From: Acidimicrobiia bacterium
GTDB lineage: Bacteria > Actinomycetota > Acidimicrobiia > Spongiisociales > ZC4RG35
Length of the DNA stretch: 13,029 nucleotides
Direction of reading: 5' to 3'
NCBI GenBank assembly: GCA_029865445.1
Contig: JAOUGY010000082.1
Coordinates: forward strand, 1 to 13,029
Shown here: piece by piece, positions 1 to 6,391 of the stretch
Position numbering within the stretch: the stretch's first letter is position 1
How the letters are laid out: every line of letters starts with the position of its first letter
Notes under the pieces: model-generated
What the model was told of the DNA's origin: nothing
Databases searched by the model: none
What the model saw: the letters and a program-made list of their open reading frames with translations, nothing else
Made by a program: the position numbers and the translations under genes

Positions 1-97
1 GGGGGCTTCTCAACGCGGGAGTCGGGCTTCTTGTGTCCCAGTGCCGGCGGATCAAGGCTTCCACCTAGCACGGTGGTCCCGCGTTGAGCATGCCCCC
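1..97. repeat. Imperfect inverted repeat pair at the window edge (arms 1-20 and 77-97)
   Basis: The arm at 1-20 matches the reverse complement of 77-97 apart from a short difference near the sixth to ninth base; the shared core is CTCAACGCGGGA. The 56-base spacer holds a small hairpin with stem CCACC (61-65) and GGTGG (72-76). This could be the end of a transcript upstream of the window, or the edge of a dispersed repeat or small mobile element. The left arm begins at base 1, so the element may extend out of view. No gene could be supported here. Confidence 0.45.
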
Positions 98-107
98 TAC
101 CTCCCAG

Positions 108-165
108 CTCCCTTCGGTCGCTGGCAGGGACCTTCCCCCACTTCGTGGGGGACAACCGAAGCGAG
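108..165. terminator. Nested hairpin, possible terminator of an upstream gene or RNA element
   Basis: An inner stem CCCCCAC (135-141) pairs with GTGGGGG (145-151) around a TTC loop. An outer stem CTTCGGT (112-118) pairs with ACCGAAG (155-161) and is extended by CTC (108-110) with GAG (163-165) across one C-C mismatch. The T-rich run CTCTTTT follows at 169-175. This fits a transcription terminator for a gene left of the window, but the T-run is not directly against the stem. It could also be the 5' structure of an RNA. Confidence 0.4.
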
Positions 166-172
166 GCCCTCT

Positions 173-201
173 TTTGACCGTCTCTTGACGGGGGCTGGAC
201 C
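173..201 (+). promoter_or_regulatory. Putative SARP-type operator: three heptamers with 11-bp period
   Basis: Three heptamers follow each other with start-to-start spacing of exactly 11: TTTGACC (173-179), CTTGACG (184-190) and CTGGACC (195-201), with 4-base spacers. SARP regulators are known to bind direct heptamer repeats spaced by one or two helical turns. The same word family recurs before the three giant SARP genes in this window. No clear -10 was found between here and the small gene at 273. The TTGACC and TTGACG words could alternatively be plain -35 hexamers. Confidence 0.45.
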
Positions 202-272
202 GTTTCTTGTCGCCCCTCCCGGATGGTGGCCTCGTCGACCGGAAGGGCCGGTTGGCAGGAAGGGAGGCAATC

Positions 273-491
273 ATGCCGAAGAATCGCACCGCACTGACCG
301 CAACGGTCGTGGCTCTCACCCTGGGGATCGCCCAGGTGGCGGGGGCGTCGCACGTCCCTCAGGTGCTGGCCGACAACCCCGCATACTCACAGGTCGTCCT
401 GGAACGGCTGCCTGATTTCGACATCGCCGACATCGCCAGGACGCTCCCAGCTCCTGAATGCCGGCCGGTTGCAGCAGGGGATGTCTGCTGA
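273..491 (+). CDS. Small predicted secreted protein, unknown function
   Basis: This is a 72-residue reading frame. The ATG at 273 is chosen because AGGGAGG (261-267) sits five bases upstream as a good ribosome binding site; an in-frame ATG at 207 has none. The N-terminus looks like a Sec signal peptide: charged MPKNR, then a hydrophobic stretch (about residues 7-23), then an AGA-S cleavage site after residue 25. That would release a mature peptide of about 47 residues, acidic in the middle (LPDFDIADIA), with cysteines at 63 and at the last position, 72. I recognise no family. It lies behind a three-heptamer operator-like site and ahead of a strong hairpin, so it is probably a separate transcript from the giant gene that follows. 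A non-coding stretch or a fragment of a longer protein cannot be excluded. Confidence 0.55.
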   Translation: MPKNRTALTATVVALTLGIAQVAGASHVPQVLADNPAYSQVVLERLPDFDIADIARTLPAPECRPVAAGDVC

Positions 492-548
492 ATGCACCCG
501 CTGTTTCGGATAGAGAGAACCACGTCGTTCTTCGATGACGTGAGGAGA

Positions 549-590
549 GCAAAGGGCCCTGGTCGGCGCCGCCGGCCCGGGCTCCTTTGC
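549..590 (+). terminator. Strong hairpin between the small gene and the first giant gene
   Basis: Arms 549-566 and 572-590 pair over 18 positions with one T-C mismatch (560/578), one G-T wobble (563/575) and a single bulged T (583); the loop is CGCCG. No T-run follows, so if it terminates transcription it does so without a classical U-tract. Its right foot (CTTTGC) overlaps the first heptamer of the operator at 585-602. Confidence 0.6.
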
Positions 591-602
591 AAGTTCTTGA
601 CA
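585..602 (+). promoter_or_regulatory. Putative SARP-type operator of giant gene 1
   Basis: CTTTGCA (585-591) and CTTGACA (596-602) are heptamers with 11-base start-to-start spacing. The same pair, with the same spacing, stands before the second (6991-7008) and third (12620-12637) paralogues, always 70-71 bases before the core start codon. A weak -10-like CATAGT (612-617) lies nine bases downstream, which would place a transcript start near the alternative ATG at 626. Confidence 0.5.
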
Positions 603-661
603 GGAACCCTTCATAGTCCCGTTTCATGGAAAACGCAGCGCGTCCGACCCCGTTGAATGCG

Positions 662-667
662 TATGTT
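662..667 (+). promoter_or_regulatory. -10 box TATGTT for a leaderless transcript of giant gene 1
   Basis: TATGTT fits the actinobacterial TANNNT -10 consensus and ends six bases before the GTG at 674, so transcription would begin at or next to the start codon. The same hexamer at the same distance precedes the starts at 7079 and 12708. No ribosome binding site is visible before any of the three. Confidence 0.55.
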
Positions 668-673
668 TCGGGA

Positions 674-3600
674 GTGGAATTTCGTGTCCTCGGACCTGTC
701 GAGGCACTCCACGACGGAGCGCGGCTGGCGTTGGGTGGGCCGAAGCAGAAGGCGGTGCTTGCGCTGCTCGTTGCGACGGCTCGCAGACCGGTTTCCGTCG
801 ACGCTCTGATCGGAGGGGTGTATGGCGACGATGCGTCGCCCGGGTCGCGTCGCACCATCCACACCTACGTTTCGAACCTGCGCGGTCAGGTGGGGGACAT
901 CATCCGGCGCAGTGGTGACGGATACGTCCTGGAATGCGACAACATCGACTCCCGGGAATTCGAGGAGCTGTACCGGAAGGGCGTCGACACCCTCGCCGAA
1001 GATCCGGGTTCGAGCGCCATCCAGCTCCGTTCGGCTCTCGCCCTGTGGCGGGGCCACGCCTACGGCGATGTCGAAGGGCGATCCGCACTCGACGGGGAGA
1101 TCACCCGGTTGGAGGAGCTCCGCCTAGCGGCGCTCGACGCCCGCATCGAGGCCGATCTGGCACTGGGGATGCATCGTGACCTGATCGGGGAGTTGGAGGC
1201 GCTCGTAGCCGAGTACCCGCTCCGTGAGAGTTTCCGAGGCCACCAGATGGTCGCGCTCTACCGGTCGGGACGCCAGAGCGAGGCGCTTCGGGCATATGGG
1301 CGGATGCGACAGACCCTGGTGGAGGAGTTGGGTATCGATCCTTCACCGGACCTGCAGGATCTGGAGACGGCGATCCTCACCCAGGATCCGAAGCTCGAGG
1401 TTCGAATTCGGGCGATGGTGGAGAGGCGAGCCATTCTCGCTGTCGAACTGGATGACTCCATCGCCCACGCCACCGCCGCCGACCGTGATGCGGCCCTGTC
1501 CCGTCGCGACGCCTTGCTCAGCCTCGAAGCGTCGGAGGCGGGCGGCGAACTCGTCGACGTACGCGGAGCCGCCGCCTATGCGGCCTTCCCGTCGGTAGGG
1601 ACGGCGCTCACGGTGGCTCTCCAGTTGATGGGAGAGCCACTCCGGATGGCGGTCGACCACGGCGACGTGGAGGTAGGCGACGACGGTGTGACCGGCCCGC
1701 CGGTGATCCGGGCGCTACGTCTGGCCGCTGTCGGGCATCCTCAACAGGTGCTGGTGTCGGCCGAGGCGCAGTCGACCTTGGCGACGTCGACGGAATCGGG
1801 TTGGACGATGCGGTCGCTCGGACGGCACGTGATCCGAGGACTGGACGGCGATCGCCAGGTCTTCCAACTCGTCGGCGGCAGAGGCCCCGTCGAGTTCCCC
1901 GACCTGCTGCTGGACAGGCTGCCGCCACCTCTTCCCCTGCCCACCTCGTCTGCGGCGGTGGCCGGATACGAGCTGCGGGAGGAGATCGGTGGAGGCGCGG
2001 TGGGCGCCGTCCATCGTGCCTATCAGGCGTCCGTCGGTCGGGAGGTTGCGATCCGGTCGGTCCGCCCGGAACTGGTGGCAGACCCTCGCTTCATCCGCCG
2101 ATTCGAGTCCGAGGCCCAACGTGTGGCGGCTGTCGACCATCCCCATCTGGTTCCGCTGCTCGACTACTGGCGGGACCCCGGGGCGGCGTTCATGGTGTCC
2201 AGGCTCATGCGGGGCGGCGACCTTCGCTCCCGAATCGGTTTCCATGCCTTCGATGCCACCGAGACTATGGCGATCGTGGAGCGGATCGGATCGGCAGTGG
2301 CAGCGGCCCATGCGGCGGGTCTCGTTCACGGGAGGGTGCGGCCCGAGAATGTCATGTTCGACGAGAACGACAACCCGTACCTGGCCGACCTCGGCCTTGC
2401 GGCGATCTTCGGTGGGCTCGTTCAGTTCCCTGCCGGGGCTCATACCGCACCGGAGGCGATCGGGTCGCCGGCCACCGTCGCCTCCGACATCTATTCGCTG
2501 GGTGTGATGGTGAGCGAGCTGGTGAGTGGGGCGGCCACTCCACTCGACCGGCCGCTGTCGCTGGCCGATCCGGAGCTCGAACGAGTCCTCTCTCGAGCGA
2601 CGGCTTCCGACGTGGCTTCTCGCCCGGGATCGATCGAGGACTTCATCGACGAGTTGGGCCGGGTGTTGACGAGGAACGGAGCGGCGGTTTCGTTCCGGCA
2701 GGCGGTGAGGAACCCTTACAAAGGGCTGACCGCTTTCCGGGAGTCTGACGCCGCCGACTTCTTCGGGCGCGAAGAACTCGTGGCCTCTCTCGTCGCCGCC
2801 GTCGGATCCCAACCGTTGACCCTGGTGGTGGGTCCGTCGGGGATCGGCAAGTCTTCGGTGGTGAGGGCGGGACTGATTCCCGCTGTGAGATCGACGCCGG
2901 GTTTCGAGTCGTGGGTCGTGACCGATATGTTCCCCGGTCCCCGGCCTTTCGACGAGCTGGAAGCCGCCATCGAACGGGTGGCGCTGTCGTCGCCCTCCGG
3001 CCGCATCGATGCCCTCCGATCGGGTACGGCTTCGCTGTCGGATCTCGTCGACCATTGCCTGCCCGAAGGCTCCGTCCTGATGCTCGTGGTCGACCAATTC
3101 GAAGAGTTGTTCACTCACGTGATCGACGAGGAGTCGCGCCGTCGGTTCCTGTCGATGGTGTCCGACGCCGGCCCGAACGTGAGGGTCGTTGCCACCATGC
3201 GAGCGGACTTCTACGACCGTCCGCTCGGCTACTCGAACTTCGGCGAGGTCGCCTCCAGGTCGACGGTCGCCGTGCACGCTCCCACGGCTGCCGACCTGGA
3301 ACAGGTGATCAGAGCGCCTGCGGCAAGTGTCGGGGTCATGGTGTCCGACGCCTTGGTCGAGAGCCTGATCGCGGACTGCGAAAACGAACCCGGCGCTCTG
3401 CCGCTGTTGCAGCATGTTCTGACCGAGTTGTTCGACGAGCGTGATGTGGATCTGATCGAGATCGGGGACTACCGGGCTGCCGGGGGGATGGCGGGCTCGA
3501 TCGGCCGGCGGGCCGAGCATCTGTTTCTCGGCTTCGGGCCGGAGGAGCGGCGTCTGGCACGGCAGGTGTTCCTGCGGATGGTCACGGTCGATGAGGAGTC

Positions 3601-6208
3601 GGAGGACACGAGACGGAGGGTCCGTCGTTCCGAGTTGGAGCGAATCCCCGGACCTGAGGGTGGTCTCGATCGGGTGCTCGATGCCTTCGGCCGGCACAGG
3701 CTGGTGGTGTTCGATCGGGATGCCGCCACCCGCGGGCCCACCGTTGAGGTGGCGCACGAGGCGCTGCTCCGGCACTGGGACCGGCTGCGGGGGTGGGTCG
3801 ACGAGGTGCGGGACGATCTGCTGATGCGGCGAAGGGTGGAGGTCGCCACCCGGGACTGGGTCGATTCGGGTGCCGATGCCAGCTACCTGCTGAGTGGTGG
3901 CCGGTTGGAGCGGGCGGAGTCGTGGCGGGAGGCGTCGGGGATCGACGTGTCCGACGAGGAACAGGCCTTCCTCGCCGAGTGCCGCCGCGTGGTGGACGCC
4001 GACCGGGCTCGTAGGCGCCGTTTGCGGCGCCGGGTGGTCACGGCGCTGTCGGGTGCGCTGGCACTGGCGGTGGCGTTGGGTTCGTTCGGTTGGGTGCAGC
4101 GGGGGGTGGCAGAACGGGAGGCGATCACGGCTCGGATGCAAGAGCTCGCCACTCAAGCCGAGGTCGCCATCGACGAAGACCCGGACCTGGCGATCCTTCT
4201 CGCTCTGGAGGCCTACGACCTCTCCGAACAGCTCGACCTGGACCGCACCCCCGGCGAGGTGATGCGAGCGCTGCACGTGACCACCCAAGCTTCGAGGTTG
4301 GTACGGCGGATCGAGGGCTCGTACGTCTTGGCGACCGCCGTTTCAGAGGGGCTGTTTGCGGCAACCTTGACCGAGCCCTCCAACGTCGTCGAGATTCGCG
4401 AACTACGATCCGGCGGGCTGGTCACGACTATCGAGGCCGAAGGACCCGTGGCCGCTATCGATGCCAACCCGGATGGTTCGATGCTGGCAATCGGGTACGG
4501 CGATCCCTACGGCGGTGTACTCGAGCTCGAGGATGTTCCGGCGGGCGCACTGTTTGATGTCGCCACGGGCGAGCATGTGGCAGACGTCCCCCACGAGTGT
4601 TGCACCTGGGCGATCGAGTTCAGCCCTGATGGCACCATGGTGCTGTCCGTCGTCAACGACGTTCCCGAAGGGCTCTCTCATGTGTGGAGACCATCAACAG
4701 ATGACGAATGGCTTGTCGAGCAGGGATGGGGTACCTGGATGTCGGACTCGGCATCGCTCGCCGCTATCGATTTCGTCACGCCGAGCGTTCGTCTGGTGAG
4801 AGTTGAATCAGGGGCCGTCAGTGATGTGATCGATACCGGCGACTTCTTGGCGGACTCGATATCGGTGAGCCCTGACGGGAGTCGGCTTTCGCTCACGTCC
4901 CGGACGAACAGCGAGGTCCAGGTGTGGGCGTTCGGATCGATTGTCCCGGAGCGGGCGCTCCCCGGGCCAGGGGTGCTCGCTGCTCCGTTTCTCCCGAAAG
5001 GTGACAGAATCCTGGTTCTCGGCAACACAACGGTCCACCAGCTTGTGGACCTGAGCAGCGCCGAGGCCGTCTCGCTCTTCGGTCACACCGGTGGGGTGTG
5101 GACAGCAGCGTTGTACGACGGCTATGTCGTGATCCCGACACCCGATGACCTGTTCGTATGGGATACGTCTGACGCCGGGCCAGGCCTACTAGGTGCATTC
5201 GCATCCGAAACCGAGATAGTCAACGTGGGACCGATCGATGAGTCGGATCGGCTGGCAATTACGACCACGAACGGCCCAGGCGTCGCTGACGTACGGCGAG
5301 TCGATCTCGATACAGGCGCTATCGATCAGAGGTCCCGGCCATTCGGGTGGGATACCTGGCGTTGGCCGGTTGTTTCCAACGATGGTCGGTTTGGAGGGTT
5401 GATCAGCGACGACCCCGACCGCGGCGTGATTGTCGAACTGGACACTTTGGAGGAGACACTGCTCGGGCGCTGCGAGACGGTCAAGGCAATCGATGGAACG
5501 CGAGGGCTTGCGGTGGTTGATCGCACCACTGCATGTAAGACGCCCGGAACCCCAGCGGTCATAGACTTCATCGATGACGAGGAGGTCTTCCGCCTCCCGT
5601 CGGGTGAGCTGCCGTCTGCCGCCTTTGGTATCCCGGGTACGCCCTCGGAGAACAGCCTGGTGGTCGCCTGGTTCGACCGCATCGAGGTTTACTCCGTCGA
5701 CACGTGGGAACTGACAGGCGTCTTCGAAGGTAACGGAGTTGACTTCCTCTTTCCTTTCTTCTCCGCTGATGGACGGTGGTTGACACCGTCGAATATGGCG
5801 GGTGTCGCGCACATTCTTGATTTCGCTTCCGGGGCCGTGACCGATGGAGAAGTCGCACTGACGCAGTCCTTTGACGGAGGTCCTTCCCCTGCGCAGGTAA
5901 TCAGGGCATCGCAGAGCTACGCCGTGACCGCTCATTCGGGTCGCGAGATCAAAATCTGGGATCGGAGGCAGGGTGACCTGTGGTTCTCGATACCCACCAA
6001 TGCGAAAAATGGGAACGCACTGATCTTGGCTGCCGATGAGACCGTGCTCTGGTACGAGGATGGCTCGAGCGTGCTCAAACGTCTGCCGTTCCGTTCGGTC
6101 GATCTAGCGGATCTCGCCCGTGCCCGACTCAACCGTGACTTCACCGTCGATGAGTGTGAGAGGTTCCTCTCCGATGCCGACTGTTCGGTGTACGGGGAGG
6201 ATCCGTAG
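674..6208 (+). CDS. Giant membrane-anchored SARP regulator: wHTH-BTAD, dead cyclase domain, pseudokinase, nSTAND1 ATPase, TM, WD40 propeller (paralogue 1)
   Basis: 1844 residues from GTG 674, chosen because SARP proteins typically begin at the (M)EFRVLGP strand and TATGTT lies six bases before the codon. An in-frame ATG at 626 would add 16 residues. Domains in order: OmpR-like winged helix (1-92); BTAD helical repeats (92-245); class III cyclase fold (250-402) lacking both metal-binding aspartates; PknB-like kinase fold (428-666) with Arg461 for the ATP lysine and HGR (552-554) for HRD, so a pseudokinase; nSTAND1 ATPase from NPYKGL (about 679) with Walker A GPSGIGKS (720-727), Walker B Asp807 and HEALLRHW; arginine-rich stretch, then a TM helix (about 1121-1142); degenerate WD40 blades (about 1205-1805); C-terminal cap RLNRDF and CERFLSDADC. 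Positive charge before the helix predicts the propeller outside the cell. Likely role: ligand-triggered ATPase switch driving a DNA-binding output. Ligand and targets are unknown. Confidence 0.96.
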   Translation: MEFRVLGPVEALHDGARLALGGPKQKAVLALLVATARRPVSVDALIGGVYGDDASPGSRRTIHTYVSNLRGQVGDIIRRSGDGYVLECDNIDSREFEELYRKGVDTLAEDPGSSAIQLRSALALWRGHAYGDVEGRSALDGEITRLEELRLAALDARIEADLALGMHRDLIGELEALVAEYPLRESFRGHQMVALYRSGRQSEALRAYGRMRQTLVEELGIDPSPDLQDLETAILTQDPKLEVRIRAMVERRAILAVELDDSIAHATAADRDAALSRRDALLSLEASEAGGELVDVRGAAAYAAFPSVGTALTVALQLMGEPLRMAVDHGDVEVGDDGVTGPPVIRALRLAAVGHPQQVLVSAEAQSTLATSTESGWTMRSLGRHVIRGLDGDRQVFQLVGGRGPVEFPDLLLDRLPPPLPLPTSSAAVAGYELREEIGGGAVGAVHRAYQASVGREVAIRSVRPELVADPRFIRRFESEAQRVAAVDHPHLVPLLDYWRDPGAAFMVSRLMRGGDLRSRIGFHAFDATETMAIVERIGSAVAAAHAAGLVHGRVRPENVMFDENDNPYLADLGLAAIFGGLVQFPAGAHTAPEAIGSPATVASDIYSLGVMVSELVSGAATPLDRPLSLADPELERVLSRATASDVASRPGSIEDFIDELGRVLTRNGAAVSFRQAVRNPYKGLTAFRESDAADFFGREELVASLVAAVGSQPLTLVVGPSGIGKSSVVRAGLIPAVRSTPGFESWVVTDMFPGPRPFDELEAAIERVALSSPSGRIDALRSGTASLSDLVDHCLPEGSVLMLVVDQFEELFTHVIDEESRRRFLSMVSDAGPNVRVVATMRADFYDRPLGYSNFGEVASRSTVAVHAPTAADLEQVIRAPAASVGVMVSDALVESLIADCENEPGALPLLQHVLTELFDERDVDLIEIGDYRAAGGMAGSIGRRAEHLFLGFGPEERRLARQVFLRMVTVDEESEDTRRRVRRSELERIPGPEGGLDRVLDAFGRHRLVVFDRDAATRGPTVEVAHEALLRHWDRLRGWVDEVRDDLLMRRRVEVATRDWVDSGADASYLLSGGRLERAESWREASGIDVSDEEQAFLAECRRVVDADRARRRRLRRRVVTALSGALALAVALGSFGWVQRGVAEREAITARMQELATQAEVAIDEDPDLAILLALEAYDLSEQLDLDRTPGEVMRALHVTTQASRLVRRIEGSYVLATAVSEGLFAATLTEPSNVVEIRELRSGGLVTTIEAEGPVAAIDANPDGSMLAIGYGDPYGGVLELEDVPAGALFDVATGEHVADVPHECCTWAIEFSPDGTMVLSVVNDVPEGLSHVWRPSTDDEWLVEQGWGTWMSDSASLAAIDFVTPSVRLVRVESGAVSDVIDTGDFLADSISVSPDGSRLSLTSRTNSEVQVWAFGSIVPERALPGPGVLAAPFLPKGDRILVLGNTTVHQLVDLSSAEAVSLFGHTGGVWTAALYDGYVVIPTPDDLFVWDTSDAGPGLLGAFASETEIVNVGPIDESDRLAITTTNGPGVADVRRVDLDTGAIDQRSRPFGWDTWRWPVVSNDGRFGGLISDDPDRGVIVELDTLEETLLGRCETVKAIDGTRGLAVVDRTTACKTPGTPAVIDFIDDEEVFRLPSGELPSAAFGIPGTPSENSLVVAWFDRIEVYSVDTWELTGVFEGNGVDFLFPFFSADGRWLTPSNMAGVAHILDFASGAVTDGEVALTQSFDGGPSPAQVIRASQSYAVTAHSGREIKIWDRRQGDLWFSIPTNAKNGNALILAADETVLWYEDGSSVLKRLPFRSVDLADLARARLNRDFTVDECERFLSDADCSVYGEDP

Positions 6209-6239
6209 CCGACTTCCTTCCGGCTGCGTACATGGCGGA

Positions 6240-6272
6240 TTCGGGTCGTCCCGGGGGGGTGGACGACCCGAA
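6240..6272 (+). terminator. Hairpin after giant gene 1
   Basis: A perfect 11-bp stem, TTCGGGTCGTC (6240-6250) with GACGACCCGAA (6262-6272), closes an 11-base G-rich loop. It begins 31 bases after the stop codon. No T-run follows. A weaker hairpin (AGCCG 6207-6211 with CGGCT 6221-6225) starts inside the stop codon. Together they probably end the transcript of gene 1 and insulate the phosphatase gene. Confidence 0.65.
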
Positions 6273-6279
6273 CCCGCGT

Positions 6280-6341
6280 CGCGAGGTCGAAAACCCTGGG
6301 TAACAGACACCGCTGAGCGAAGTCCCCAGCCCGCGGATTGG
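6280..6341 (-). repeat. 62-bp dispersed repeat, copy A (inverted relative to copy B)
   Basis: The reverse complement of this segment matches 12556-12617 at 57 of 62 positions with no gaps, by direct comparison. Identity stops sharply at both ends. The core includes TGTCTGTTACCCAGGG with a partner CTGGGG, so a partial stem is possible. It lies between the hairpin after gene 1 and the start of the phosphatase gene. No reading frame is conserved between the two copies, so it is probably a non-coding element. Confidence 0.85.
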
Positions 6342-6379
6342 TCTTTGCGCCGTCCGCCGGCCCATCGATTGAGCGTCCG

Positions 6380-6385
6380 TAGCAT
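6380..6385 (+). promoter_or_regulatory. -10 box TAGCAT for a leaderless phosphatase transcript
   Basis: TAGCAT matches TANNNT and ends six bases before the ATG at 6392, the same geometry as in the three giant genes. No ribosome binding site and no clear -35 are visible. No heptamer pair like those before the SARP genes was seen here. Confidence 0.5.
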
Positions 6386-6391
6386 GGGCGG

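Noticed and set aside
3..68. Possible C-terminal tail of an upstream gene, open from the window edge to TAG at 66-68
   Set aside because: Only 21 codons are visible, and they lie inside the inverted repeat with the stop codon within a small hairpin. This cannot be told from chance.
41..415. A 124-codon frame on the + strand
   Set aside because: It reads through both hairpins and the operator and overlaps the better-supported small secreted gene in another frame. It is Gly/Arg/Pro-rich without motif.
597..602. TTGACA read simply as a sigma-A -35 box
   Set aside because: No good -10 stands 16-18 bases downstream in any of the three copies, and a second heptamer lies exactly 11 bases upstream each time. 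It is kept as the alternative explanation.
492..660. Frame starting at the ATG just after the small gene's stop codon
   Set aside because: It would run through the strong hairpin, the operator and the start region of gene 1, and its product is arginine/proline-rich without motif.
1715..4288. An 857-codon open frame on the minus strand
   Set aside because: It lies wholly inside giant gene 1, which has clear domain content. The translation is rich in H, R, P and Q with no recognisable domain, as expected for the antisense of GC-rich codons.
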